Shown here: in pieces, positions 53,226-63,408 of the stretch
Position numbering within the stretch: the first letter of the stretch is position 1
How the letters are laid out: each line of letters starts with the position of its first letter
Assembly: GCF_000316035.1 (NCBI RefSeq)
Contig: NZ_ANHX01000055.1
Span: 1-64,000, forward strand
Origin: Paenibacillus sp. PAMC 26794
GTDB lineage: Bacteria; Bacillota; Bacilli; Paenibacillales; Paenibacillaceae
Direction: 5' to 3'
DNA length: 64,000 nucleotides
Program-made: the position numbers and the translations under genes
The notes under the pieces: model-generated
The model's input: only the letters and a program-made list of their open reading frames with translations
Databases searched by the model: none
What the model was told of the DNA's origin: nothing

Positions 53226-54578
53226 TCATCCGGAAGGCAAATGAACCATCACCGTTGTCCCCACGCCCACCTGGCTTCTCATTTCAACAGTTCCGTGATG
53301 AAGCATCACGATTTTTTTGACGATGGCGAGGCCCAGACCGTTACCACTGATGCTACGATCGCGTGACAGGTCTGTTTTATAAAACCGCTCGAAAACATAA
53401 TCCAGTTGCTCTGGCGCTATTCCAATGCCCGAATCGGTTATCGTGAAAAAGATTCCATCTACCGACTGGCTCGTGCGTATTTCGATACGCCCACCCACGG
53501 GAGTAAACTTAATGCTGTTGCCTAGTAAATTCATCCACACTTGGTTAAGCTGATCCTGATCTGCCCTGATTTTGATACCGTCCGCCAATTCTAAGTGAAT
53601 TGGAATGCCTTTGGCTGACCATTGAGGCTCGCAAGTCACCACCACTTGCCTGATTTGCTCATCAAGATTATAGGTGGTTGTCTCGAACGGATGATGATCG
53701 GAATCCAGAGACGCAAGCTCCAGCAGATTATCACTTAGTCTGGATAGTCGTCCACTCTCCGTAATAATGATATCGAGGTAATAGTTACGATCGGCCTCCG
53801 CAACCAGGCTGCTGTTTTTCAACGCCATGGCAAAACCGGAAATAGAGGTCAGCGGCGTTTGAATCTCGTGAGATACATTGGAAACAAAATCCTGTCTCAT
53901 CTGTTCCAGTTGTTTAAGCTCACTCGCCATTTCATTGAAACTCTGCGTCAATGCTCCCATTTCGTCCACGCGCTTTGTTTGGATTTCCACATTAAAATCA
54001 CCCTTCGCCAGTCGTTTGGTTGCCCGCGTCAACACCTGGATCGGTTTGACCAAATACCTTGCAGCAATAAGGATACACAAACTTCCGATCAACAGTGCAA
54101 GCAATAATACCAGCAAAACCATCCGATTAATGATATTTTCATTCTGCGGAGAATACTGCATAAACATGGCTTGTGGTTCCCCTTTGTATGGAAAAGGGAG
54201 ACCTATGAACGTCTGCTCCACTTCTCCGGGAGAGCGATAGATCTGACCCTGCAACACCATTTGAACCACTTCTGGTGCGATTTCAACGGTCTCTGTATGG
54301 TCTAGGTCATAATAGGTTACGTTACCCGAAACGTCATATAGATGAATGGGATAGGTGGACACTTTCACCATACTTTTGATGAAAGCATCCCTGTCCTCAG
54401 GTTGCGTTTGCTCATATAGATGGATCAGTTCCTCCCCTACAGAAATCATGTCATTCTGACCGATATGATTTACTTCTTTTTTGAAAAGGAAGATCCCCAT
54501 GAAGAAAGAGGTCAGCAAGCTGAAAACAATGACGACCAGAAACGTGCAAATAATACGAACATATAAGGTTTTGATCAT
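53226..54578 (-). CDS. Sensor histidine kinase
   Basis: A 450-residue membrane kinase. TM1 (about 10-30), extracytoplasmic sensor (about 31-150), TM2 (about 152-172), HAMP (about 173-225), HisKA with the phospho-His near 237 in 'FVSNVSHEIQTPLTSI', and HATPase with N-box 'QVWMNLLGNSIKFTP', 'GIGIAPEQLDYVFERFYK' and 'GNGLGLAIVKKIV'. Its ATG overlaps the stop of the response regulator gene by 4 bp. It probably senses the cell envelope or a wall-related signal, given the linked serine hydrolase, but the ligand is unknown. Confidence 0.93.
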   Translation of the reverse strand: MIKTLYVRIICTFLVVIVFSLLTSFFMGIFLFKKEVNHIGQNDMISVGEELIHLYEQTQPEDRDAFIKSMVKVSTYPIHLYDVSGNVTYYDLDHTETVEIAPEVVQMVLQGQIYRSPGEVEQTFIGLPFPYKGEPQAMFMQYSPQNENIINRMVLLVLLLALLIGSLCILIAARYLVKPIQVLTRATKRLAKGDFNVEIQTKRVDEMGALTQSFNEMASELKQLEQMRQDFVSNVSHEIQTPLTSISGFAMALKNSSLVAEADRNYYLDIIITESGRLSRLSDNLLELASLDSDHHPFETTTYNLDEQIRQVVVTCEPQWSAKGIPIHLELADGIKIRADQDQLNQVWMNLLGNSIKFTPVGGRIEIRTSQSVDGIFFTITDSGIGIAPEQLDYVFERFYKTDLSRDRSISGNGLGLAIVKKIVMLHHGTVEMRSQVGVGTTVMVHLPSG

Positions 54579-55249
54579 GTGATGACTAACCGGTAGCCCA
54601 GACTACGAGCCGTTTCAATCTGAAAATGGTGTGCATCCCCAGCGAATTTTTCACGTAGTCGCTTAATGTGAACATCAACTGTCCGGTCATCCCCTTCATA
54701 GTCACTTCCCCAGATCTTGATGATTAATTGTTCCCGGGTAAAAATCTGCCCAGGCTGGTTTGCCAGCATGAACAGCAACTCAAACTCTTTTAAAGGCAAA
54801 TTGATTGTTTCCTCTCCACGAATCACTTGAAAGCTGCGTCGATTCAGCACAATGCCCCCTAGTTGAATGGTCTGGGAGGAGACAATCAGGTAACGTTTCA
54901 GCAAAGCTTTTACTCGCATCACAAGCTCTAGTGGATCAAAGGGCTTCGTCAGATAATCGTCTGTTCCCAGCTGGAATCCCTTCACTTTCTGAGCCGATTC
55001 CCCTTTCACCGTGACCATCAAGAGCGGCATATTTAGATCCATGCGCCGGATCTCCCGGCATAGTTCCCAACCATCCAATCGTGGCATCATAATATCAAGG
55101 ATAACCAGATCGATTGGGGATTTCTCCACAATATCCAATGCTTCTGCACCATCTTTAGCTACCACAATCTCGAATCCTTCATTACGCAAAAACAAGGTAA
55201 TCAGCTCACGAATATGCACATCGTCATCCACAACTAGGATTTTGGTCAT
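54575..55249 (-). CDS. OmpR-family response regulator
   Basis: A 224-residue response regulator. Receiver domain (1-120): acidic pocket DDD near residue 8-10, phospho-acceptor Asp52 in 'LVILDIMMP', conserved Thr and Lys ('GTDDYLTKPFDP'). A winged-helix DNA-binding domain follows (about 128-224, 'LPLKEFELLFMLANQPGQIFTREQLI', 'DDRTVDVHIKRLREKF'). It pairs with the kinase gene that follows with a 4-bp overlap. It is preceded on the same strand by the serine hydrolase gene (54-bp gap), so the three are probably one operon. Confidence 0.94.
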   Translation of the reverse strand: MTKILVVDDDVHIRELITLFLRNEGFEIVVAKDGAEALDIVEKSPIDLVILDIMMPRLDGWELCREIRRMDLNMPLLMVTVKGESAQKVKGFQLGTDDYLTKPFDPLELVMRVKALLKRYLIVSSQTIQLGGIVLNRRSFQVIRGEETINLPLKEFELLFMLANQPGQIFTREQLIIKIWGSDYEGDDRTVDVHIKRLREKFAGDAHHFQIETARSLGYRLVIT

Positions 55250-55303
55250 ATCAAATGCATGCCTCCGATATCTATCTTGTTTCTTCCACTTGGGAGGAGG
55301 CCT

Positions 55304-57277
55304 TCAACCAAAATGCCAGCCCAGCAGGTTCCAATGATAGAAAAATAAACTCAAGATCACTGCTGCTACCGTTACAAACGTATAGTGCACACGCTTCAGT
55401 AACGTCCAATATTGGTTTTTCCATGCCAGCAAGCTCATCATGAATAGGGCCACAGTCAATCCTACAAAGATCACGGGCATGATCAGGTAGAGACGTAAAG
55501 ATAATGAAATATGGCTAAGCCGATCAATCAGATTCATGTTCATCACCAGAAGCGTTGCACCCAAGGTTACCAATGCCCACACGGACGTAACGGCCGACAG
55601 CCGGACTGCCCATTTCTGCGCTTTTGGCATCACTTTGATTTCGCGTCTGCGATAAACAAATCCATGCAATACGGTGATGAACAGAACAACCGAAATGCCG
55701 AGCAACAGGAGCCAGAACTTCGATTGGTTCATTAACGGTGCAGGTTCCAGCGGCATTGGGTTTAACATATCCAGAAATAGATACGTGACCTTGCCCTCTG
55801 CATTGGTGCGGAACCCCATCTGATGTTTTCCTCCGACCTCCTGGAATAAATTCACGCCAATCGGAGTATATACTTGCTTATCTGCACCACTTCCAATAAA
55901 CAGTCGGTTATCCGAAACCTCAATATTGATTTGAGTCAGAAAACTGAAAAACTTATCAATTTTTGTGTGATTACGACGGGTAAATTGATAAGAGCCTGCA
56001 TATTTTTCCAGGGACTCTCCTAATTCGATAGAACCTTCATTAGGCTGCTCAGTTGCATGTACAGGATAGTATCGGTCAAAAAAGGCTTGCGCCAACCCTT
56101 CTGCTGCCGTTCCGCCTTCCCCTCCACTATAGGAAACAAAGATGCCCACTTTTTTGTCCGGTACAAGATAAAGGGCTGTATTAAACAGCTCATCGGCCCC
56201 TCCATGAGAGATCACACGCAGTCCATTCATATTCAACTCGTAAAAGCCCAGATCCATGGCGGGTAAACGTTCATCAAACTGGAATGCCGGAGAATGCATG
56301 AGCTTGGCTGTTTCCGGCTTGAGCATTTGTTTATCTTCATATCGCCCGTCTTGAAGATGGGCAATCATGAAATGAGCCATATCGTTCGCCGACACGCTCC
56401 CTGATCCCGCAGGACGGAATCCGCCCTCATACGTTGGCCGTTTGGTTACAAACTCGCCGTTAGCTCGAGCGTATCCAAGGGCGGCATAAGGTTCAAGAGA
56501 CGCTGGAACAGGCTCCTCTACCGTAGCATAATTCATGCCCAGCGGATCAAATATATTTTTCTGTATATAGTCATTATAGGCAACACCGCTGACCTCTTCG
56601 ACGATAAGTCCCGCGAGTGAGGCACCGTAATTGGAATACGATAGCATCTCGCCTGGAGGCTTAACCCGTGCAGGCATATGTTTCGCCATCGTTTCGGCAA
56701 TAGAGACGGGCAGTTTCCCCGGATCGGTAGTGATCTGGTAACCTACACCGCCTTCCTCGAACCCAGCGGTATGGGTCATGAGATGGCGCAACGTAATCGG
56801 TTCCTCATAGGTTTTCGGTATTTTCACCGTTTTTAGATAGATGTTGATGTCTGTATCGAGATCAAGCTTGCCCGCCTCAACCAATTGCATCACGGCCGTC
56901 CATGTGAACAGCTTTGTTGTTGAAGCAATTCGAAATAAGCTGGTTTGGGGATCAACGAGTTTATTTTCTTCGATGTTCGAATGTCCGTACCCTTTGGAGA
57001 GCAGGATCTTCCCATCCTTCACAATCGAAATGACTGCGCCTGGAATCTGTAAAGATCGCATTTGCACATCCATCATCCCATCCATGAATGCCGTTAACTG
57101 ATCAGTATCCTCCAGATTAGCGACGACTCCTTGCTCCAATTTACCCGAATTTAATCCCGGATTGGATACTGCTGCCGATAGTGGCATGGTCCCTAATCCA
57201 GTTGCCCCTAATATCATGCCTAACAATAACACCAGTAAAATCATTTTCCCAAAAATCTTTCTTATCAACGATGACAT
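55304..57277 (-). CDS. Membrane-anchored serine hydrolase (beta-lactamase/DD-peptidase-like)
   Basis: A 657-residue protein with a signal/TM segment (about 10-35), an extracytoplasmic class C beta-lactamase fold domain and four C-terminal TM helices (about 515-650). Motifs: SxxK Ser119-Lys122 ('IASTTKLF'), YSN at 214-216 ('LSYSNYG') and HGG near 355 ('ISHGGADELF') in place of KTG. This set is typical of FmtA/PbpE-like esterases and D-Ala peptidases rather than true beta-lactamases. It is the first gene of an operon with a two-component system, which may sense envelope stress or the product of this enzyme. Substrate unknown. Confidence 0.87.
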   Translation of the reverse strand: MSSLIRKIFGKMILLVLLLGMILGATGLGTMPLSAAVSNPGLNSGKLEQGVVANLEDTDQLTAFMDGMMDVQMRSLQIPGAVISIVKDGKILLSKGYGHSNIEENKLVDPQTSLFRIASTTKLFTWTAVMQLVEAGKLDLDTDINIYLKTVKIPKTYEEPITLRHLMTHTAGFEEGGVGYQITTDPGKLPVSIAETMAKHMPARVKPPGEMLSYSNYGASLAGLIVEEVSGVAYNDYIQKNIFDPLGMNYATVEEPVPASLEPYAALGYARANGEFVTKRPTYEGGFRPAGSGSVSANDMAHFMIAHLQDGRYEDKQMLKPETAKLMHSPAFQFDERLPAMDLGFYELNMNGLRVISHGGADELFNTALYLVPDKKVGIFVSYSGGEGGTAAEGLAQAFFDRYYPVHATEQPNEGSIELGESLEKYAGSYQFTRRNHTKIDKFFSFLTQINIEVSDNRLFIGSGADKQVYTPIGVNLFQEVGGKHQMGFRTNAEGKVTYLFLDMLNPMPLEPAPLMNQSKFWLLLLGISVVLFITVLHGFVYRRREIKVMPKAQKWAVRLSAVTSVWALVTLGATLLVMNMNLIDRLSHISLSLRLYLIMPVIFVGLTVALFMMSLLAWKNQYWTLLKRVHYTFVTVAAVILSLFFYHWNLLGWHFG

Positions 57278-57445
57278 GAATTGCCCCCACCACTCCGCAT
57301 ATTTTTTGATACCTGTTCCTTACGCTTTCTTTCGAGAGCATATCAAGCACGTATGAACGGAGCGTGAACCTTTTTTTCATATTTTGCCAAATTAAATTAC
57401 CTTTAGTAAGATAGGAGCAGATTGAATAGGAAAAGGAGACTTTGC

Positions 57446-57811
57446 ATGCCTGACTTTTTACTGGTTTTATTTTTGTTTAACCTGTCTCTCTTTCTGCTTC
57501 ACGAAATGGATGCCATCAGGCGGTCCGAGTGGAAATTGTTTATGGTGTTAAAAGATATGGAAGATGATAAAGCCTATAGGTATTTCACTTGGATTCACCT
57601 GCCAATGTATACCATCATCCTCTCTCTTCTTTTTAGCTCATATCAGACCATTACATTTTGGGTGTTGGATATCTTTTTCATCATACATACCGTATTACAC
57701 TTCTTTTTCGAAAAACATCCTCGAAATGAATTTAAAAACGGGTTCTCCAGATCATTGATCTACCCTATGGGAATAATCGCTTTAATTCATTTGATATTCC
57801 TAATCATCTAA
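57446..57811 (+). CDS. Small membrane protein, DUF6713-like
   Basis: A 121-residue integral membrane protein with about four TM segments. The first helix is followed by 'LHEMDAIRRSEWKLF', a conserved charged motif that I associate with the DUF6713 family; no function is known. The ATG at 57446 has AGGAG about 8 bp upstream; the TTG start of the longer frame runs through the ribosome binding site. The DUF4003 gene follows after 72 bp on the same strand and may be co-transcribed. Confidence 0.7.
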   Translation: MPDFLLVLFLFNLSLFLLHEMDAIRRSEWKLFMVLKDMEDDKAYRYFTWIHLPMYTIILSLLFSSYQTITFWVLDIFFIIHTVLHFFFEKHPRNEFKNGFSRSLIYPMGIIALIHLIFLII

Positions 57812-57883
57812 TCTGTTTACACCGACGGAATGAAGGAAGCTGGAAGGGTATTGTTGAATAACAGTGAATATGGAGGTGTGCCT

Positions 57884-58873
57884 ATGCAGCAGCATCATGC
57901 AGAACGAGTTGAATTATTTGTTTCCAATACCCCGATCATCAAGAAGTCGTTCAAATGGCAACATGCGATGATGCAACGTCTGGTTGCCCTGCTCTATGCA
58001 GCGGAGAATAAAACAGCGGATGGAGAAGCTATTCGTCAAAGCCATGAGTTGATTAAGCAAAACACAAAACTCTTCTCTGCATTCAGAGGTAATTCGGCCA
58101 TTAGCGTTGCTGCCATGCTCTCCCTTACAACGGATGCAGAGACGAAGCTGGCAGACACCTTGCATGTCTATGACTTGATGAAAGAGATCAAATTTCGCAA
58201 CTCCGATTATCTGGTTATTGCCGCCTATCAGATCGCTACTCAGACATTACCTGACCAGTTTCAACCTACGGTGGAGCGAGCCAAATCATTTTATGATGGC
58301 ATGAAAGCAGTGCATCGTTTCCTCACTGGACAGGATGACTACATTTTCGCTGCCATGTTAGCCCTTTCCGATCTCGAGGTGGATACTGGTGTGGCACGTA
58401 TGGAACAACTCTATGGGGAATTAAAACCAGAGTTCTCTTCCAGAAACAGTGTGCAGGCGTTAACACAGGTCCTGGTTCTTGGAGATGATCCCCCGGATGC
58501 AGGTGCTCGTGTGATTGCCTTAAATGAAGCTTTTCGCAAAAGGAATCTCCGAATGGATAAAACGTATACGTTACCCTCTCTCGGGATACTTTCTCTACTG
58601 CCTTCAAACAGAGAGTCATTAGTGGATGAAGTCGCAGAAACAAATGACTGGTTACGGACTCAAAAAGGCTTCGGTGCCTGGTCAATCGACAAACAGGAGT
58701 TGCTCCTGTTCTCGTCTGCTCTGGTAGCCATTCAACATGTAGAGGATCTGCGCAACGGTGTGCTTACGACAGCAATCTCAACCAGTATCACAAATATTAT
58801 CATCGCCCAGCAGGCCGCCATGGCCGCAACTGCCGCAGCATCGGCTGCTGCCGCTTCTTCATCATCAAACTAG
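57884..58873 (+). CDS. DUF4003 family protein
   Basis: A 329-residue, mainly helical soluble protein that matches the DUF4003 family as I remember it: 'FRGNSAISVAAMLSLTTDAETKL', 'YLVIAAYQIAT', and the low-complexity Ala-rich tail 'AAMAATAAASAAAASSSSN'. No catalytic motif is apparent and the function of the family is unknown. The start at 57884 has GGAGGTG at 5 bp, better than the ATG 54 bp upstream. A strong terminator follows. Confidence 0.83.
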   Translation: MQQHHAERVELFVSNTPIIKKSFKWQHAMMQRLVALLYAAENKTADGEAIRQSHELIKQNTKLFSAFRGNSAISVAAMLSLTTDAETKLADTLHVYDLMKEIKFRNSDYLVIAAYQIATQTLPDQFQPTVERAKSFYDGMKAVHRFLTGQDDYIFAAMLALSDLEVDTGVARMEQLYGELKPEFSSRNSVQALTQVLVLGDDPPDAGARVIALNEAFRKRNLRMDKTYTLPSLGILSLLPSNRESLVDEVAETNDWLRTQKGFGAWSIDKQELLLFSSALVAIQHVEDLRNGVLTTAISTSITNIIIAQQAAMAATAAASAAAASSSSN

Positions 58874-58911
58874 CAAATTAATTCGACTCTTAAGATGCTC
58901 CGTGCAAAACA

Positions 58912-58950
58912 AAAAACGAGTACCCGGGTGAACCCTGAGTACTCGTTTTT
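58912..58950. terminator. Bidirectional terminator between DUF4003 and hybrid kinase genes
   Basis: AAAAACGAGTAC pairs perfectly with GTACTCGTTTTT; it lies between converging genes. Confidence 0.88.
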
Positions 58951-59004
58951 CCTGTTGAACGCCACTCATTAATGGCTTAATTACTGTAAATCCTTGTCAT
59001 TCCC

Positions 59005-62000
59005 CTAATCCAAAACATACAGAGGCAGCGTGAAATAAAAAGAACTCCCTTTTCCGACTTCACTTTCTACGTGTATGTTTCCATCATGATACTGAATAAT
59101 TTCCTTCGCAATCGCAAGTCCAATACCACTGCCCTGAACCACATGCCGATCATGTTTCTCACGGAAAAAGCGGTCAAATACAAATGGCAGCGACTCTTCC
59201 ATAATACCCGCTCCATTGTCCTCCACACGGATGGTAAGTCGTCCTGGAGAATCACCGTCATTTTCCCATTCCTCAATGGAACAATGAAGACGAATCATCC
59301 CACCTGCACCTGTATGCTGAATCGCGTTAAACACCAGATTGGTCAACACCTGAGTAATCCGATCCATATCAATCACGACTTGATAATCACTTCGCTGAGC
59401 AGTCGTAATGTTCATCTGAAACTCGTAGCTCATGTCAGCACGTGCGATGTCCAACCTGAATTTGTCCTGAATGGTATCTATTAATTCCTGTAAGCTCATC
59501 ATGATTAAGATCATTTCAGACTTGCCAGATTCCAGACGGGACAGCTCGAATAGGTCGTGAATCAGACGATTTAACCCCAGAGCCTTCACTAAGACCATTT
59601 GCAGATATACTTTTTGGTCCTCTTCGTTATCCACCAACCCGGATACAATCGCCTCCACATAACCCTGAATCGCTGTCATCGGTGTGCGGAGTTCATGTGA
59701 TATATCGCTCAGCAATCGTCTGCGTGACAATTCCAGACGGCCCAGATCCTTATTTTTGTGCTCCAGCTCTACCGTACGATCCTGAATACGATGCTCCAGG
59801 TTGATATTCAACTCGGATAACTGCTGATTCAGCTCTGCAAGTTGCTGTGCATTCAGACTTAACTCTTGAGCAGACCTTTTTAATAACAACAGTGTACGTA
59901 CACGGCTTATGAGTTCATTGCGTCCAATCGGTTTTGAAATATAATCATTGGCTCCAGCAGCAAAACAAGCTGTAATCGTGTCATCTCGATTGCTCGCTGT
60001 CATAATCAGAATAGGTAACTCAATCAGGCTGTAACGCTCCCTGATCAATCCGCATAGTTCATATCCCGACATGCCGACCATCATCATATCCGTGATCACC
60101 AGATCGATATCCTGCAATTCATTCAAACGCGCGAGTGCTTCAGTACCACTGTTCGCAATTTCAAACACACATGCCAGTGGTGCAAGCTGCTGAATCACCA
60201 CTTGCAGGTTAACGGGTTCATCATCCACAATCAACACGTGATAAGGTTGTAACTCTGATTCTTTCTCGGAACTGACTTCGACATTAAGATGATGTGAACC
60301 GGCTATCTTAACTTCTGTAACAGAACTAAAGTTGTTTACACCGTTCTGAATAAATTCATTGTTTTGCTTATCCGGTAGCGCAGATGAAGCATTCTTCTTC
60401 TTATGCTGCCCGATCGTGAACGAGAAAAGGGAGCCCTGATTCACTTTTGACTGTACCTTAATCTCTCCTCCATGCAGCTCGACAAGTTGCTTGGTGATTT
60501 TTAGTCCAAGTCCGGTACCCGTGTTATCAATGGATTCAAGCTTCTCGAATGGATTGAAAATAATTGCAAATTTATCCTCCGGTATGCCAATCCCCGTATC
60601 CTCTACCTGAATTTCCACATCACCCTGCACAACCTGTGCACGAATCACAATATGACCTGATGGCGTGTACTTGATCGCATTGCCGATCAGATTAAATAAA
60701 ATTTGCTGCATTCGATTCTCATCTGCTTCAATCGGTGGAAAATGAGGATCAATTCGATTGTATAATATGAGATCCCTGCCTGTAATGAGCGGCTTAACCA
60801 CGGTAAGGACTACCTGGACCAATTGGTGCAGATTTATTTTGGTTCGATGCAGACGCATATCGTTATTCTTAAGAAGTGCATAATCCAGAATATCGTTAAT
60901 CAGAAAAGACATACGCTGGCCACTTGAAACGATCATGTTCAGGTGCATTCGCTGGCTATCTTCCAATCGGTCATTCATGCTGTATAGCAACGACTGCGTA
61001 AGCCCGATAATTCCGTTGAGCGGTGTACGAAGCTCATGAGAGGTATTAGCGAGAAACTCATCTTTAACCCGATCCAAATCAAGCAGACGCGAAGACAAGC
61101 GTTCATTGGTTTTCATGGCATTGGAAAATCGGGTTGATACAACAATCGACAGACAGAGAATGAGAAAGAGAAGACCGTACGAGAAGTAGATTCCTGTTCG
61201 AATCATACCGTTATTCATTAAGATATCATTCACTACAGTAATGAAGAATACGACGGTACCTGCCAACATCCAACGCGCACCAGCAACATTTTTCATAGCA
61301 GCTCGGACCACATTTTGAATGATCACAATCCCGATCAGAATCGCGTATGCCTGCATGAACAACGCAAACTTCGTGTATACCTGAGTAGGTGTGAACAGGA
61401 TAAATAAAGTGAACAGCAACCCTGGAATCCAAAATATATCACGTAATCGTTTGGACATCTCGTTGGGGAAAATGGAGTAACAAAAAAGTAGCGCAAGTGG
61501 AGAGCTGCCCAAGAAGCCTAAATACTCAATTTTAAGGAATGTATCACCACTCATGCCCGGAATAAGCTCTGATAAAATGTACTGGGAATCAGAGCTGTTC
61601 TTCATGGCCAGCAGAATACAGATCAGACCAAAATACAGAGACTCCCGATTTTTGCGCAGCAGTGTATACAACAGGATATGATAAAGCCCCATAATCAACA
61701 TGCAGCCCATAATCATACTCTCGGATACCAGTTTGTATTTCATGGATTGATTCAGTTGATTATATTCACCGATCGTTAGAGAGCTAAACAGACCCGCTTT
61801 TCGATGTGTATAGTTCGAAACTTGAATGATAATATCAGCTTGGGTCTGCCCTGCCTCCATTCGGATCAGAGCAGGCACCTTATATGAAGAAGATTCCTTT
61901 AACGTTCGTCCCACAATCCCACTTTCCGATACAAGTTTGCCATTAATCCACAATCGGTGTGCGGAAGTTATCCCTGAGGTTAGTAACCCCAGCTCTATAT

Positions 62001-62358
62001 CTTGCTCTGGTAAATCCACCACCAGACGATACGTGGCGAATCCCGTATTATCCAGCTTATGCCCACTGATTTCATAATTCCCCCAAGATTCTGGAACATT
62101 AACGTAACTTACCGGACCCGTTCGTTCACTGGCAAAATCCTTGGGCTCCAGCAATTGTTTCCAATAGAATGCCCACTCGCCATCTAACCGACTTCCTTCT
62201 CCAGAGGACAGAGCTTCATTGGTAATCGTTAAACGCCCATCCTGAACTTCAGCATTCATCTGATTAGAAGGTAATTCGAACAAGATCAGTACCGTGAAAA
62301 TCAGAAAAAATAACATAACAGGGATGATGTAATACAGGAAAGAAGTACGTTTATTCAT
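59005..62358 (-). CDS. Hybrid sensor kinase with two histidine kinase units
   Basis: An 1117-residue membrane sensor. TM1 (about 8-28), extracellular 7TMR-DISMED2-like beta domain (about 35-190), 7TMR-DISM seven-helix domain (about 205-410), HisKA1 with His near 442 ('ANTSHELRTPLNGI'), HATPase1, receiver domain (Asp near 755, 'LVITDMMMVGM'), a coiled coil (about 840-880) and a second complete HisKA (His near 887, 'SDISHELRTPMTAI') and HATPase (to 1117). Two kinases and one receiver in one chain is unusual; there is no output response regulator next to it. It lies 88 bp downstream of a solute-binding lipoprotein gene on the same strand, so that protein may present its ligand. Confidence 0.92.
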   Translation of the reverse strand: MNKRTSFLYYIIPVMLFFLIFTVLILFELPSNQMNAEVQDGRLTITNEALSSGEGSRLDGEWAFYWKQLLEPKDFASERTGPVSYVNVPESWGNYEISGHKLDNTGFATYRLVVDLPEQDIELGLLTSGITSAHRLWINGKLVSESGIVGRTLKESSSYKVPALIRMEAGQTQADIIIQVSNYTHRKAGLFSSLTIGEYNQLNQSMKYKLVSESMIMGCMLIMGLYHILLYTLLRKNRESLYFGLICILLAMKNSSDSQYILSELIPGMSGDTFLKIEYLGFLGSSPLALLFCYSIFPNEMSKRLRDIFWIPGLLFTLFILFTPTQVYTKFALFMQAYAILIGIVIIQNVVRAAMKNVAGARWMLAGTVVFFITVVNDILMNNGMIRTGIYFSYGLLFLILCLSIVVSTRFSNAMKTNERLSSRLLDLDRVKDEFLANTSHELRTPLNGIIGLTQSLLYSMNDRLEDSQRMHLNMIVSSGQRMSFLINDILDYALLKNNDMRLHRTKINLHQLVQVVLTVVKPLITGRDLILYNRIDPHFPPIEADENRMQQILFNLIGNAIKYTPSGHIVIRAQVVQGDVEIQVEDTGIGIPEDKFAIIFNPFEKLESIDNTGTGLGLKITKQLVELHGGEIKVQSKVNQGSLFSFTIGQHKKKNASSALPDKQNNEFIQNGVNNFSSVTEVKIAGSHHLNVEVSSEKESELQPYHVLIVDDEPVNLQVVIQQLAPLACVFEIANSGTEALARLNELQDIDLVITDMMMVGMSGYELCGLIRERYSLIELPILIMTASNRDDTITACFAAGANDYISKPIGRNELISRVRTLLLLKRSAQELSLNAQQLAELNQQLSELNINLEHRIQDRTVELEHKNKDLGRLELSRRRLLSDISHELRTPMTAIQGYVEAIVSGLVDNEEDQKVYLQMVLVKALGLNRLIHDLFELSRLESGKSEMILIMMSLQELIDTIQDKFRLDIARADMSYEFQMNITTAQRSDYQVVIDMDRITQVLTNLVFNAIQHTGAGGMIRLHCSIEEWENDGDSPGRLTIRVEDNGAGIMEESLPFVFDRFFREKHDRHVVQGSGIGLAIAKEIIQYHDGNIHVESEVGKGSSFYFTLPLYVLD

Positions 62359-62446
62359 GAGATTCCCACCAATGTGTCCCCTCTTTTAACTGAATAAAAA
62401 ACCGAACCATCGGGTTCATGCATGTATCATAGCACAACCCTATTGT

Positions 62447-63406
62447 TCAGATGCCATAGTTTTCAAGCCAGCGCTGAATGTTCTTTTCCTGCATGTGAAG
62501 ATACGTGTTAATCCACTGGTGGAGATGCATGCGGCGCGGATCAACGGCGATGGCAATATCGTCATCCTGATCCTCCAGCTGCACATATTGAAGGTCAAGG
62601 GAGTAGGCAGGATTCTGATTCAAATAACGTGAGATTTCAAAAGCATCATAGACAGCAGCGATCACTTCGCCTTGCCGCACATGATCAAATAATTCGGAAG
62701 TATTCTTGTAGGCAGTCTGTTCTTGCGTAGGAAAAAGCTCGTGTGTAAAGCCTACGTAAGACGTGCCTTGCACAATGCCGATCTGTGTTCCACGTTGCTG
62801 AAGCAGCGTTAGCACATCCGGATATTCGCCTTTTTGTCCGAGTTCCGCAAGTTGAAGACGGTTAATGAGCAGTGCTTGTTTGAAATGCAGATAGGCATCC
62901 GAGAACAGCACTCGCTTCGCCCGCTCCAGAGTGATACTCAATTTGGAAATACCGACGTCTACCTCCCCGGAAGACACTTGATCAATCACCTCATCAAAAG
63001 AAGTGGCTGTTCGGATATATTCCGGTTTCACCCCGAGTTTAAGAGCGATGTCGTTGGCAAGCTCAACATCGCTCCCGCGCAGTAACCCTTCTTCATCGGT
63101 GTAAAAGAACGGATAGCTGTCCTCCACCTTCAATCCAATCCGCAGCTTGCCGCTGCTCAAAATATCCCGAATATCCTCCGGATATCCTTCCAATTCTTCC
63201 GCAGTATAAACTCTTGGCTCCCTTCCCTTAGCTGCCTTAGCTGCTGTGATGTCCGTTTCTGCTGCCCGAGACTGAGCCGTTTCAGTCTGCGGACTTGCTA
63301 TGGTTGATACAGCGTCTCGGGATACGCTTGTACAGGATGAGAGGATAAGTCCTATGGTTAACATGAACAACAGCAAGATGCACAGCCGGCCGTAACTTCT
63401 GATCAT
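62447..63406 (-). CDS. Family 3 solute-binding lipoprotein
   Basis: A 319-residue lipoprotein with lipobox LSSC (about residue 25) and an SBP_bac_3 domain (about 80-319): 'LRIGLKVEDSYPFFYTDEEGLLRGSDVELANDIALKLGV', 'SGEVDVGISKLSITLERAKRVLFSDAYL', 'GIVQGTSYVG'. Such proteins bind amino acids or similar small molecules, yet no ABC permease or ATPase genes are nearby. Being 88 bp upstream of a large sensor kinase, it is more likely a periplasm-type sensor. Start at 63406 (AAGGGGG before it); the longer frame overlaps the peptide gene. Its ATG follows that gene's stop by 2 bp. Confidence 0.87.
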   Translation of the reverse strand: MIRSYGRLCILLLFMLTIGLILSSCTSVSRDAVSTIASPQTETAQSRAAETDITAAKAAKGREPRVYTAEELEGYPEDIRDILSSGKLRIGLKVEDSYPFFYTDEEGLLRGSDVELANDIALKLGVKPEYIRTATSFDEVIDQVSSGEVDVGISKLSITLERAKRVLFSDAYLHFKQALLINRLQLAELGQKGEYPDVLTLLQQRGTQIGIVQGTSYVGFTHELFPTQEQTAYKNTSELFDHVRQGEVIAAVYDAFEISRYLNQNPAYSLDLQYVQLEDQDDDIAIAVDPRRMHLHQWINTYLHMQEKNIQRWLENYGI

Positions 63407-63408
63407 GG

